Shown in pieces: positions 1 through 9,163 of a stretch of DNA of 64,000 bases. Source of the stretch: Pacificimonas aurantium. GTDB taxonomy: Bacteria > Pseudomonadota > Alphaproteobacteria > Sphingomonadales > Sphingomonadaceae. Below the pieces are notes generated by a model. It did no database searches. It was not told where the DNA came from and saw only the letters and a list, made by a program, of their open reading frames with translations. Position 1 is the first letter of the stretch. Each line of letters starts with the position of its first letter. The position numbers and the translations under genes are program-made. The DNA lies in the NCBI RefSeq assembly GCF_020092905.1, contig NZ_JAGSGB010000001.1, forward strand, positions 248,001 to 312,000, given 5' to 3'.

Positions 1-1182
1 ATAGGGCGGCATGACATAGACCGTATTCCCCAGCGGGCGCAGCAGGATCCCCTCGCCGCGGAACCGGCGCATCAGCCGCGGGGCGAGGTCCGACAGATAG
101 CTTGCCGCCTCACCGCCTAGGTCCAGCGCCGCGATGGTCCCGCACCAGCGCACGTTGCGCACTGCGGGCAGAGCCTCCAGCGCCCGCGCATGGTCGGCCT
201 GCCGCGCCGACAGGTCGCGAATTCGCGCTTCGACCGGCTCGCTTTTCCAGATGCCGATATTCGCCGCTGCCGCCGCGCAGGCCAGCGGGTTCGCGGTGTA
301 GCTCGACGAGTGGTAGAACATCTTCGCGCGGTCCTCTGACAGGTGCGCCTCATAGATCGGCTCCGCCGCCATGGTCACCGCCAGGGGAACGGCGCCGCCG
401 GTCAGCCCCTTCGAAAGGCACAATATGTCGGGAACGACCTTCGCTTGGTCGCAGGCGAGCAGCGTGCCGGTGCGGCCCCAGCCGGTCATCACTTCGTCGG
501 CAATGAACAAGACGCCGTGCGCGGTGCAGATGCGGCGCATCTCGGCCAGTAGCCCGGCGCCGTACATCAGCATTCCCCCGGCACCCAGCACCAGCGGTTC
601 GACGATGAAGGCCGCCGCGCCCTTGCGACACTCCGCTTCCAGCGCATCGAGCGTCTCCTGCCCGTTCCCCTCCGGAAACGGCACCCGGCCGACGTCGAAC
701 AGCAGCGGGTCATAGGGTGCGTTGAACACTCCGCGGGCGCCGACCGACATCGCGCCGATCGTATCGCCGTGATAGCTGTGTTCCATCACCAGGATGCGGT
801 GCCGGCCTTCGCCCCGATGCGCCCAGAAGCCCAGCGCCATTTTCAGCGCCACCTCGACGCTGGTGGAACCGGAATCCGAAAAGAACACGCGCGTCAGCTC
901 GTCGGGCAACATGCGGCGCAGGCCCGCCGCCACCGTCTCGGCCGGCTCGTGCGTCCAGCCGGCGAAGATGATCTGGTCAAGCTGCTGCGCCTGCTCGGCG
1001 ATCGCGGTCATGATCTTCGGGTGGCAGTGGCCGTGCGTCGTGACCCACCAGGAGGAGATGGCGTCGATCAGGCGCTGCCCATCGCGCGTATGAATCGCCG
1101 CGCCCTCCGCGCGCACGACTTCGGGAATGTCGTCGCCCAGCCCATGCTGGGTGAAGGGATGCCATATGGGCTTGTCGCTCAT
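1..1182 (-). CDS. bioA: Adenosylmethionine-8-amino-7-oxononanoate aminotransferase (partial, C-terminus outside the window)
   Basis: PLP enzyme that transfers the amino group of S-adenosylmethionine to 8-amino-7-oxononanoate, giving 7,8-diaminononanoate in biotin synthesis. The minus-strand frame is open from an ATG at 1182 to the first base of the window, 394 codons. It begins MSDKPIWHPFTQHG, the usual BioA opening, and contains SSWWVTTHGHCHP early on, the PLP-lysine region CLSKGLTGGAVPL and the later SSSYTANPLACAAA. The last visible residues, GNTVYVMPPY, match the end region of BioA, so only about 30 residues are missing. Its ATG overlaps the bioD stop as ATGA, so it is the third gene of a bioF-bioD-bioA operon. 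Identification rests on several motifs and on context. Confidence 0.95.
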   Translation of the reverse strand, partial: MSDKPIWHPFTQHGLGDDIPEVVRAEGAAIHTRDGQRLIDAISSWWVTTHGHCHPKIMTAIAEQAQQLDQIIFAGWTHEPAETVAAGLRRMLPDELTRVFFSDSGSTSVEVALKMALGFWAHRGEGRHRILVMEHSYHGDTIGAMSVGARGVFNAPYDPLLFDVGRVPFPEGNGQETLDALEAECRKGAAAFIVEPLVLGAGGMLMYGAGLLAEMRRICTAHGVLFIADEVMTGWGRTGTLLACDQAKVVPDILCLSKGLTGGAVPLAVTMAAEPIYEAHLSEDRAKMFYHSSSYTANPLACAAAAANIGIWKSEPVEARIRDLSARQADHARALEALPAVRNVRWCGTIAALDLGGEAASYLSDLAPRLMRRFRGEGILLRPLGNTVYVMPPY

Positions 1183-1808
1183 GTAAACTCGCCGATCCGG
1201 AAATTCTCGTCGAAGGCGCGCGCAAGCGCCGCGGGGGTCAGCGGATCGAGGCGCGGCAGGCGGCCGAGGCGGCGCACCTGGCCGATACGGCAGATCGCCT
1301 CCTCGCTGTCGGGGACGGCCTCGCCAATAAAGGCGATCCCGGCAATGGGCACCCCGCGCCGGCGCAGCGCCTCGACCGTCAGCAAACTATGGTTGATCGT
1401 GCCAAGCTCCGTCCGCGCGGCGATGATCGCGGGCAGGCCCCAGCGCGCGAACACGTCGGCGAACAGCATCTCGCCCGCCAGCGGCACCAGCGCTCCGCCC
1501 GCACCCTCGACCACCAGCGGCCGCTCTTCCGGCAGCGCCAGCCGGTCCGGGTCTATCGTCACACCGTCGATGCGCGCCGCGACATGGGGCGCACAGGGCG
1601 TCGACAGGCGATAACCGTCGGAAAGCACCCGGTGGGGCGGAAGTTCGGCCAGCCGCGCGACCCGGTCGCGGTCGCCGCCATCTTCTTCCAGGCCGGCCTG
1701 CACCGGTTTCCAGTAATGGGCGTCCAGCGCGCGCGTCAGCGCTGCCGCGAAGACGGTCTTGCCGATCTCGGTATCGGTGCCGGTCACGATGAAGGCGGGT
1801 CCCGTCAT
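1179..1808 (-). CDS. bioD: Dethiobiotin synthetase
   Basis: ATP-dependent closure of the ureido ring: 7,8-diaminononanoate plus CO2 gives dethiobiotin. The protein has 209 residues, close to the usual 220-230. A P-loop GTDTEIGKT lies at residues 10-18 and the family motif VEGAGGALVPL near residue 100; the ATP-Mg and diaminononanoate sites are therefore in place. It overlaps bioF upstream and bioA downstream by 4 bp (ATGA), which is typical of translational coupling. The start at 1808 is fixed by that overlap. The product acts in the cytoplasm. Confidence 0.95.
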   Translation of the reverse strand: MTGPAFIVTGTDTEIGKTVFAAALTRALDAHYWKPVQAGLEEDGGDRDRVARLAELPPHRVLSDGYRLSTPCAPHVAARIDGVTIDPDRLALPEERPLVVEGAGGALVPLAGEMLFADVFARWGLPAIIAARTELGTINHSLLTVEALRRRGVPIAGIAFIGEAVPDSEEAICRIGQVRRLGRLPRLDPLTPAALARAFDENFRIGEFT

Positions 1809-2959
1809 GCCGGCCCCGCCTGAAGCACATCGGCCAGCGCCTCCGCCAGCTCCCCGATATCGTCGGCGCTGCTGTTCAGCGTGATCGAGATGCGCAGCCG
1901 CGCGGTTCCGGCGGGCACGGTGGGCGGACGGATCCCGCGTACGTCGAAGCCGCGCCGTTGCAGCTCACCGGCGGCGCGCATGGTCCGCACATCGTCGCCA
2001 AGGAGCAGCGGAATGATCTGAGAGGAGGTGCGAACCGCGCCGAGCGGGACCAGAAGCCGCCGTGCCTCTGCGCACAGGTCGGTTAGACGCTCGCGCGGCT
2101 CGTCCTCGTCGGCAACGATGCGCAGGCTTTCGCGTACCGCGCGCGCCATCAGCGGCGAGGGCGCCGTGGAGAAGATGAACGGCCGGGCGCGGTTTACAAG
2201 GAAGTCGGTCACCACCGCGGGGCCGCTGACCAGCGCGCCCTCGCATCCCAGCGCCTTTCCGCAGGTATGCAGGAAGATCGCGTTTTCCCGCCCGGCAAGT
2301 GCCGCCGCCAGCCCGCGCCCTCCCGGACCGAACACGCCGGTGGCATGCGCCTCGTCCAGAAGCAGGATTGCCTCGTGCCGGTCCGCCACAGCGGCGAACT
2401 CCTCCAGCGGGGCCCGGTCTCCGTCCATGCTGTACAAGGTTTCGGCGACGATCCAGGACCGCCCCGTTCCGCCCGCTGCCCGCCATGTGGAGATAGCCTG
2501 CTCCAGCGCATTCGCATCGTTATGGGCGAAGCTCTCTGCCGGGGCGCGCGACAGGCGCATGCCGTCATGCGCGCTCGCATGGACCAGGTCGTCGTGGAAA
2601 ATGCGGTCGCCGCGCTGGGGCAGCGTTCCGAGCAGCGCCATGTTGGCGGCAAAGCCAGAGCCGAAGAACAGCGCCGCTTCGCAGCCGAACTGGCGCGCCG
2701 CGTCGGCCTCCAGAGCTTCATGCTCTGAATGATTTCCCCGCAGGAGGCGCGATCCCCCCGACCCGGCCGGAACCCCCTCGTCGATCGCCGCGCCAAGGGC
2801 AGCGCGCAGCCGCGGATCCTCCGCGAGCGCCAGATAGTCGTTCGAGGAAAAGTCGCGCCCTGCCCGCACGGCAAGGGCCCGCCGCCGCCCGCGCGACGAC
2901 AGCGCTTCCAGGTCGGCGGCCTGCTGCGCGAAATAGGGCTGGGCGGGGCGGTCGGTCAT
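1805..2959 (-). CDS. bioF: 8-amino-7-oxononanoate synthase
   Basis: Alpha-oxoamine synthase that condenses pimeloyl-ACP or pimeloyl-CoA with alanine. It has 384 residues, a normal length. Visible landmarks are FSSNDYLALA (residues 38-46), the GSGGSRLLRGNH region (66-77), LDEAHATGVFG (201-211) with the PLP-binding aspartate and histidine, and the Schiff-base Lys235 in HTCGKALG. First gene of the bioFDA operon on the minus strand. No bioC, bioH or bioB is seen in the window, so the pimeloyl arm and the final sulfur insertion must be encoded elsewhere. A candidate promoter lies about 45 bp upstream (3003-3032). Confidence 0.95.
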   Translation of the reverse strand: MTDRPAQPYFAQQAADLEALSSRGRRRALAVRAGRDFSSNDYLALAEDPRLRAALGAAIDEGVPAGSGGSRLLRGNHSEHEALEADAARQFGCEAALFFGSGFAANMALLGTLPQRGDRIFHDDLVHASAHDGMRLSRAPAESFAHNDANALEQAISTWRAAGGTGRSWIVAETLYSMDGDRAPLEEFAAVADRHEAILLLDEAHATGVFGPGGRGLAAALAGRENAIFLHTCGKALGCEGALVSGPAVVTDFLVNRARPFIFSTAPSPLMARAVRESLRIVADEDEPRERLTDLCAEARRLLVPLGAVRTSSQIIPLLLGDDVRTMRAAGELQRRGFDVRGIRPPTVPAGTARLRISITLNSSADDIGELAEALADVLQAGPA

Positions 2960-3002
2960 AGGGGTGCGGAAGCGGGCTCCGTGACGAGGGCGAGGTCCGC
3001 GC

Positions 3003-3032
3003 GCTATAGGTGGGCGGGGTGCCTGACGCCAA
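3003..3032 (-). promoter_or_regulatory. Candidate sigma-70-type promoter for bioFDA
   Basis: Read on the minus strand, TTGGCG (3032-3027) is followed after 18 bp by TATAGC (3008-3003). The expected start of transcription near 2996 would leave a leader of about 37 nt before the bioF ATG. No BioR-type TTAT-N2-ATAA site or BirA-like palindrome was seen. This is pattern matching only. Confidence 0.35.
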
Positions 3033-3059
3033 CCCGTCCCGCCAGCCCCTCACCTCGAA

Positions 3060-3107
3060 CCCCCTGGACGCCCCGCCCCCTGGACGCCCCGCCCCCTGGA
3101 CGCCCCG
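3060..3107. repeat. Three perfect tandem copies of a 16-bp unit
   Basis: The unit CCCCCTGGACGCCCCG is repeated three times without mismatch at 3060-3075, 3076-3091 and 3092-3107. It lies in the non-coding gap between the divergently transcribed bioF and ffh. The unit length is not a multiple of three, and no convincing ORF covers it. Copy number could vary between strains by slippage. Confidence 0.9.
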
Positions 3108-3122
3108 CCTCCGCGCGCCATC

Positions 3123-3151
3123 TTGACCCGCTCGCGCCCCGGCCCTATGTG
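3123..3151 (+). promoter_or_regulatory. Candidate promoter upstream of the ffh leader RNA
   Basis: TTGACC at 3123-3128 and TATGTG at 3146-3151 are separated by exactly 17 bp. Transcription would begin near 3157, just at the first hairpin of the predicted leader RNA. The -35 box is a good match, the -10 box a moderate one. Confidence 0.45.
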
Positions 3152-3155
3152 CCCC

Positions 3156-3255
3156 TCCGCTTACTTAGCGAAGCGGACATTGAAGATACCCGACGTCCAC
3201 CGTTTCTGAACGGGGGCGCCGCCGGCCAGCGAAGACTCGCCCGCCGGCGTTTTTT
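3156..3255 (+). ncRNA. Candidate approximately 100-nt structured small RNA or ffh leader/attenuator
   Basis: Three successive perfect or near-perfect hairpins fill this stretch. Hairpin 1 pairs 3156-3162 with 3171-3177 (TCCGCTT/AAGCGGA). Hairpin 2 pairs 3200-3204 with 3209-3213 (CCGTT/AACGG, loop TCTG). Hairpin 3 is a strong intrinsic terminator ending in six T. A promoter-like pair sits directly in front, so a discrete RNA of about 100 nt is predicted, ending 42 bp before the ffh start codon. It could be an independent sRNA or an attenuated ffh leader. It is not 4.5S SRP RNA: the conserved GGAAGGAAGCAG-type tip is absent. No Rfam family was recognised by eye. Confidence 0.45.
3220..3255 (+). 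terminator. Strong intrinsic terminator just upstream of ffh
   Basis: CGCCGGC (3220-3226) pairs with GCCGGCG (3243-3249); inside it GCGA (3229-3232) pairs with TCGC (3237-3240). Six T follow at 3250-3255. The stem is at least 11 bp with one small internal loop. It would end the leader transcript 42 bp before the ffh TTG, so ffh expression needs read-through, a second promoter or regulated antitermination. Confidence 0.8.
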
Positions 3256-3297
3256 GCGTTGGGCCTATATGATCCGCACTCGCGACTGGAGACACGT

Positions 3298-4755
<1,458 letters not shown>

Positions 4756-4773
4756 AGGCGGGCAAATTCATCG

Positions 4774-4840
4774 TCCCGGCGCAAACCGGGATCCGATCTC
4801 AACTTGTAAATGTGGAAACGGAATCCCGGCCCCGGCCGGA
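4774..4840. repeat. REP-like interrupted inverted repeat between ffh and rpsP
   Basis: TCCCGGCGCAAACCGGGATCC (in part, 4774-4794) is mirrored by an arm containing GGAATCCCGGCCCCGG at 4820-4840, with about 25 bp between the arms. Each arm is itself a small hairpin (CCCGG...CCGGG). This resembles the short palindromic intergenic elements common in sphingomonad genomes, from memory rather than a search. It lies between two co-oriented highly expressed genes and may shape mRNA ends. Confidence 0.5.
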
Positions 4841-4865
4841 AGAGAAATCGAAGGAAGACTAGATC

Positions 4866-5372
4866 ATGGCAGTTGTAATGAGGCTTTCCCGGGGCGGCGC
4901 GAAGAAGCGGCCCTTCTACAAGATCGTCGTGGCCGACAAGCGCGCCCCGCGCGACGGCAAATATCTGGAGCGTCTGGGCAGCTACAACCCGCTCCTTCCG
5001 AAGGATCACGAGGACCGCGTGAAGCTCGACGCCGAGCGTGCCAAGCACTGGCTCGACCACGGCGCCGTGCCCTCGGACCGCGTGTCCCGCTTTCTCGACG
5101 CCGCCGGCCTGATGGAACGCAAGGCGCGCAACAACCCGAACAAGGCCGAGCCGGGCGACAAGGCGAAGGAACGCGCCGAAGAGAAGGCCGCCAAGGAAGC
5201 CGAGCGCAAGGAAGCCGAAGAGGCCGCGAAGGCCGAAGCCGAAGCGGCCCCCGCTGAGGAAGCACCCGCCGAGGAGGCATCCGCTGAAGAGGCTCCGGCA
5301 GAAGAGGCCGCTTCCGAGGAGGCGCCTGCCGCCGAAGCCGAAGCCGACGCCGACGCCGAAAAGACGGAATAA
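4866..5372 (+). CDS. rpsP: 30S ribosomal protein S16 with long Ala/Glu tail
   Basis: Small-subunit ribosomal protein needed for 30S assembly. Residues 1-85 or so are a standard S16 ([24 protein letters not shown]). The remaining approximately 83 residues are a low-complexity tail made almost only of Ala, Glu, Lys and later Asp, with repeated AEEAPAEE-type units and the end DAEKTE. S16 is usually 75-90 residues, so the tail doubles the protein; alphaproteobacterial S16 proteins often have shorter extensions of this kind. The ATG at 4866 is preceded by an AAGGAAG ribosome-binding site. Second gene of the SRP/translation block. The tail is predicted to be disordered or helical and strongly acidic. 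Confidence 0.96.
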   Translation: MAVVMRLSRGGAKKRPFYKIVVADKRAPRDGKYLERLGSYNPLLPKDHEDRVKLDAERAKHWLDHGAVPSDRVSRFLDAAGLMERKARNNPNKAEPGDKAKERAEEKAAKEAERKEAEEAAKAEAEAAPAEEAPAEEASAEEAPAEEAASEEAPAAEAEADADAEKTE

Positions 5373-5414
5373 GCGCGTGCCGTTTGCCGCCCTGAACCTG
5401 CTTCAGGGCCGCGC

Positions 5415-5921
5415 ATGAGCGGCGCAACCAACGACCCGCCCGTCACTCTGGCCGCCATTGCGGGCGCGCATGGGGTGACGGGCGAGGTGCGTCTGAAGCT
5501 CTTCGCCGAGAGCCTCGACAGCCTGAAGCGCCACGGCCGCTTCGACGCCGGCGGGCGTCCGCTGCGCCTGAAATCGCTCAAACAGTCGGGCAAGTGGATC
5601 GTCGCCCGTTTCGAGGGCGTCGGCGACCGCAACGCCGCCGAGGCGCTGCGCGGCACACCCCTCACCGTTCCCCGCTCCGCCCTCCCCGAACCCGGCGACG
5701 ATGAAATCTACGTCGCCGACCTTGTGGGCCGCCCCGCCTTCTCCGCCGCCGGCGCAGAGCTGGGCCGCGTCGTGGCCGTCGAGAATTTCGGCGCCAGCGA
5801 CATCTTGGAAATCGAACGTCCGGAGGGCGGCCGCTTCATGGTGCCCTTCACGGCGGAGGCCGTACCGCAGCTCGATCCCGATCTCCTCATCGCCGACGAA
5901 TTCGTGGAGGGCCTTGGCTAA
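5415..5921 (+). CDS. rimM: Ribosome maturation factor
   Basis: Assists maturation of the 30S head by binding S19 and the 16S 3' domain. The protein has 168 residues, standard for the family. The N-terminal RimM barrel starts ITLA-like with AAIAGAHGVTGEVRL, and the C-terminal PRC-barrel-like part carries DDEIYVADLVG and the end DLLIADEFVEGLG. It lies 42 bp after rpsP on the same strand, the usual order, but trmD does not follow directly: about 5.5 kb of other genes intervene. Confidence 0.95.
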   Translation: MSGATNDPPVTLAAIAGAHGVTGEVRLKLFAESLDSLKRHGRFDAGGRPLRLKSLKQSGKWIVARFEGVGDRNAAEALRGTPLTVPRSALPEPGDDEIYVADLVGRPAFSAAGAELGRVVAVENFGASDILEIERPEGGRFMVPFTAEAVPQLDPDLLIADEFVEGLG

Positions 5922-5983
5922 GCCGGCAGTCCCCTCTGCGCGCCCGATGAAACAAGCGCCCGTTCGCCCGTGTTGACCCGGGC

Positions 5984-6718
5984 ATGATAACGAGAGCGCT
6001 TCCCCTCATTCTCCCCGCCCTTCTCATGTCCGCCTGTAGCGGCGGTAGCAGCGGGGGCGGCGACGCGCCCGCTCCCGACAACGGGGCCCAAGCTCCCTCT
6101 TCGCCACCCTCTTCACCTGCTGCCGGGACGCGCCCTGCCGGCGAGCCGCAGAATGTCGTCACGGTGGAAGGACGGATCGGCGAGGGGGTCGAATGCCCCG
6201 TCATCGAAACGCCGGACGGCCTTACCTACGCCCTCAGTCTGGCCGAAGCGGACGTCGGCCCCGGCGACTATGTGCAGGTGAACGGCGAACTCGCCGACGC
6301 CTCTTTCTGCATGCAGGGCGAGGGGACGATCATCCCCATCCGGATCGATCAGGTAGATCCCCCGGCCCGTGACCGCGATCCCGCTCGCAGCGGGGGCACG
6401 CGCATCACCACCTCCTATGTGGAGGGGCCCTGGGCTGCGAAGGGGGAAGGCGACTGCCGCAAACCCGATTTCGACATCACGACGAACGAAAATGGCGGCA
6501 GCATCATCGAGACCAGCGTCCGCGGTGTGCCGTCCACCGGCTATGTCGATGTGGGTCCGGACCCCTCCTTCAATTTCGACGCACCCGTCCCGCCGCTGCC
6601 CATCGAATCGCGGGGGCCCGACGGTCTCGCGGTCATGGCGCCGGACGGCGAAAGCATCGAGTTCGCGCAGTACACGCTTCGGGGTGACGGCATGGTGTTC
6701 GTGAAATGCCCCGGCTGA
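5984..6718 (+). CDS. Two-domain lipoprotein, DUF5818-like N-terminal part
   Basis: Predicted outer-membrane or periplasmic lipoprotein of 244 residues with the lipobox LMSAC (Cys18) followed by a Gly/Ser-rich linker. Residues about 50-120 (VVTVEGRIGEGVECPVI...GDYVQVNGEL) look like an OB-type DUF5818 domain. Residues about 140-244 form a second unit beginning GPWAAKGEGDCRKPDF and ending GDGMVFVKCPG, which is repeated as the whole mature part of the next gene. Two conserved cysteines frame this unit and may pair. The next gene overlaps by 13 bp. Function unknown. Confidence 0.8.
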   Translation: MITRALPLILPALLMSACSGGSSGGGDAPAPDNGAQAPSSPPSSPAAGTRPAGEPQNVVTVEGRIGEGVECPVIETPDGLTYALSLAEADVGPGDYVQVNGELADASFCMQGEGTIIPIRIDQVDPPARDRDPARSGGTRITTSYVEGPWAAKGEGDCRKPDFDITTNENGGSIIETSVRGVPSTGYVDVGPDPSFNFDAPVPPLPIESRGPDGLAVMAPDGESIEFAQYTLRGDGMVFVKCPG

Positions 6719-7149
6719 TCTTCCAGCGCGCGGCGCTTCCGGCGCTGCTGCTCATGGCTGCCTGCAGCGAGGAGACCATCGAGGCGCCTGAAATGGAGCA
6801 GCCCGAGACGGCCGGCTTCGTCGGCATCTCCGAGCTCGGCGGCGAGGCACCGCTGGGTGCCTGGGCAACCGAGGGCGGCGATTGCACCGCGCCCGACTTC
6901 CGCATCTCCGACGATGGCGGTGAGCGTCCGGCCGTCGAGGCGGAGTTCAACGGTTGGGACCGCACCGGCCGCCTGCGCAGCGCGGACTCGGTCATTCGCT
7001 TCGTCGACCCGACCAAGAACCTGCCCATCGCGCTTGAAGACGGGGGCCTCAGGGTCTTCCCCCCGCCCGACGGCCTCGCCGTTCTCGGCAGCCGCAACCT
7101 GTTCGAAGAGGGCGTCCTGTTCCGCAAGTGCGCCGAAGCCGCCGACTGA
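6706..7149 (+). CDS. Small lipoprotein, paralogue of the C-terminal half of the preceding lipoprotein
   Basis: A 147-residue predicted lipoprotein with lipobox LMAAC and a short acidic linker. The mature region starts LGAWATEGGDCTAPDF and ends EGVLFRKCAEAAD; both landmarks, and PDGLAV between them, match the second half of the upstream gene, so the two arose by duplication of a domain with two cysteines. It overlaps that gene by 13 bp and is surely co-translated. The family is not one I can name. Confidence 0.8.
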   Translation: MPRLIFQRAALPALLLMAACSEETIEAPEMEQPETAGFVGISELGGEAPLGAWATEGGDCTAPDFRISDDGGERPAVEAEFNGWDRTGRLRSADSVIRFVDPTKNLPIALEDGGLRVFPPPDGLAVLGSRNLFEEGVLFRKCAEAAD

Positions 7150-7291
7150 GGCAAGGTGTCGGCAGGTTTTACAACCGGCCGCCCGGATGTGCGCATCCCC
7201 GCCTCAGCGCGCGCTCGGCCTCGGAATGGGCGCGCCGTTACGAGCTGTGCGGGCCCAGGCACGCGGCTGGCGACGGCCTCTGCAATGGGCT

Positions 7292-7762
7292 ATGGCTGCG
7301 GCCATGGCCCGCGGCGCGCGCACTCTGGACACGGTCGGCTGGGCCGAGCTTGTGGCTCTTCCCGACCTCGACATTCCCTTCGTCCGCGCAAAGGTCGATA
7401 CCGGCGCGCGCACCTCCGCACTTCATGCCATCCGCCTGCACCATTTCGAGAAGGACGGGCGCGAATGGGTACGCTTCACCGTCCCCGCCAGGAAGGGCCG
7501 CTCGAAGCACCGGGTGGAAGCGCCGCTCGCCGGCATCAAGAAGGTCAGGAGCTCGAACGGCGAAACGCAGAAACGCTTCGTCATCCGCACGCGTTTCGTC
7601 ATTGGCGGGAAGCGGTTCCGCGCCGAAGTCACGCTCTCCAACCGCTCGCAAATGGGCTATGCGATGCTGGTGGGAAGGACGGCGCTCAAAAACCGGTTCC
7701 TGGTCGATGTATCGCACGCCTACATGCAGGGCGACACGCCGCCCGAAGGAAGCAAGTCATGA
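7292..7762 (+). CDS. Retropepsin-like aspartic protease of the RimB / ATP-dependent zinc protease type (PF05618)
   Basis: About 156 residues. The active-site signature [13 protein letters not shown] is at residues 34-46 with Asp36 as the predicted catalytic residue; [14 protein letters not shown] and [15 protein letters not shown] are the other conserved stretches of PF05618. In Pseudomonas the homologue RimB is reported to trim the poly-glutamate tail that RimK adds to S6. Its stop overlaps the rimK start as ATGA, so the two form a tight pair. The start is uncertain: 7292 and 7304 are both in frame, neither has a clear ribosome-binding site, and the frame is open further upstream. Confidence 0.85.
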   Translation: MAAAMARGARTLDTVGWAELVALPDLDIPFVRAKVDTGARTSALHAIRLHHFEKDGREWVRFTVPARKGRSKHRVEAPLAGIKKVRSSNGETQKRFVIRTRFVIGGKRFRAEVTLSNRSQMGYAMLVGRTALKNRFLVDVSHAYMQGDTPPEGSKS

Positions 7763-8664
7763 AACTGCTGATGCTGGCGCGCAATCCGCGCCTTTATTCC
7801 CACAAGCGGCTCGTCGAGGCTGCGGAGGCGCGCGGGCACACGCTCGACATCGTCAACACGCTGCGCGTCTACATGAACATCACCTCGCACCGGCCGCAGG
7901 CCTATTATGACGGCCAACCCTTGTCGGGTTATGACGCGGTCATTCCGCGCATCGGCGCGTCCATCACCCATTACGGCCTCGCCGTCCTGCGCCAGTTCGA
8001 GATGATGGGCGTCTGGCCGTTGAACGAAAGCGTCGCGATCGGTCGCAGCCGCGACAAGCTGCGCTCGCTGCAGATTCTCGCCCGCGCCGGCCTCGGCCTT
8101 CCCGTCACCGCCTTTGCCTATGATCCCAAACAGACTGACAAGGTGCTGGAAATCGCCGGCGGCGCCCCTGTGGTCATCAAGCTGCTCGAGGGGACGCAGG
8201 GCATCGGTGTCGTGCTGGGGGAAACGGAAAAGTCCGCCCGCTCCGTCATCGAGGCGTTCCGGGGCGCCAACGTCTCCGTGCTCGTGCAGGAGTTCATCAA
8301 GGAGGCGGGCGCGACCGACCTTCGCTGCTTCGTCGTCGGCGGAAAGGTCGTCGGCACCATGATGCGCACCGGCGCGGAGGGCGACTTCCGTTCCAACCTC
8401 CATCGCGGCGGCAGCGCCAAGACGGTGAAGATTACGCCGGTCGAGCGCGAGACCGCCGTGCGCGCCGCGCGCAAGATGGGGCTCAACGTCTGCGGCGTCG
8501 ACATGCTGCGTTCGAACCACGGTCCGGTCATCATGGAGGTCAATTCCTCGCCCGGGCTCGAGGGGATTGAGAATGCCACCGGCAAGGACATCGCCGGCCA
8601 GATCATCGATTATATCGCGGCCAACGCGAAGGCGGGCGCGACCAAGACCAAGGGGTCGGGGTGA
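7759..8664 (+). CDS. rimK: Ribosomal protein S6--L-glutamate ligase
   Basis: ATP-grasp ligase that adds glutamate residues to the C-terminus of ribosomal protein S6 in enterobacteria and pseudomonads. From the ATG at 7759 it has 301 residues, the same size as E. coli RimK. Landmarks are [21 protein letters not shown], the ATP-grasp loop [16 protein letters not shown] and the metal-binding C-terminal [14 protein letters not shown]. It overlaps the RimB-like protease gene by 4 bp. Its true substrate here is not proven; S16, encoded 2.4 kb upstream, has a glutamate-rich tail and ends in Glu. Confidence 0.92.
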   Translation: MKLLMLARNPRLYSHKRLVEAAEARGHTLDIVNTLRVYMNITSHRPQAYYDGQPLSGYDAVIPRIGASITHYGLAVLRQFEMMGVWPLNESVAIGRSRDKLRSLQILARAGLGLPVTAFAYDPKQTDKVLEIAGGAPVVIKLLEGTQGIGVVLGETEKSARSVIEAFRGANVSVLVQEFIKEAGATDLRCFVVGGKVVGTMMRTGAEGDFRSNLHRGGSAKTVKITPVERETAVRAARKMGLNVCGVDMLRSNHGPVIMEVNSSPGLEGIENATGKDIAGQIIDYIAANAKAGATKTKGSG

Positions 8665-8770
8665 TGTCGGCCTTGGTCCCAGACCAGAATGTCGTCGGGC
8701 GATCAGGGAACGTTCCCCGATAGACGGTCAGGATCGCGGCTGCGATCATCGTTTGGGGGAGGAGCCTTTG

Positions 8771-9124
8771 ATGACCCCGAAACAGCTCGTTGAACTCTGG
8801 GTGGACCGTTTCAATGCCGCCGATGTGGAGGGTCTTGCCCAACTCTACCATGAAGACGCCGTGAATCATCAGGTGGTACAGGACCCTGCCCGCGGGCGCA
8901 CGGCGATAGCCGGGATGTTCGCCCGCGAGATGGCCGCTGCAAAGATGGTTTGCCAGATAGAGGCTATTCACGAAGCGGGCGACGTCGCCATCCTCGAATG
9001 GAGCGATCCGCTCGGCCTGCGCGGCTGCGGCTTCTTCACCGTCAGGGACGGTCGGATACAGTTTCAGCGGGGTTATTTCGACCGGCTGACCTTCCTCAGA
9101 CTGCACGGCCTTCCGGTCGAATAG
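8771..9124 (+). CDS. NTF2-like / SnoaL-type small protein
   Basis: A 117-residue protein starting MTPKQLVELWVDRFNAADVEGLAQLYHEDAVNH, the typical first helix and strand of SnoaL/NTF2-like folds, and ending in beta strands (GCGFFTVRDGRIQFQRGYFDR). Such proteins form cone-shaped pockets and act as isomerases, hydratases or binding proteins. The ATG at 8771 has GGGGGAGGAG upstream. It stands 106 bp after rimK on the same strand and is the last plus-strand gene before the convergent diguanylate cyclase. Substrate unknown. Confidence 0.75.
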   Translation: MTPKQLVELWVDRFNAADVEGLAQLYHEDAVNHQVVQDPARGRTAIAGMFAREMAAAKMVCQIEAIHEAGDVAILEWSDPLGLRGCGFFTVRDGRIQFQRGYFDRLTFLRLHGLPVE

Positions 9125-9163
9125 GCCGTCGGCCCATGTCCGCGGTTGGCGCGGGGGTATATG

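Noticed and set aside
2960-3060. BioR or BirA operator in the biotin promoter
   Set aside because: No TTATCTATAA-like or long BirA-type palindrome; only a CTATAG hexamer.
3156-3255. 4.5S SRP RNA gene next to ffh
   Set aside because: The conserved SRP RNA apical motif with GGAAG and the internal asymmetric loop is not present, and the fold is three small hairpins rather than one long one.
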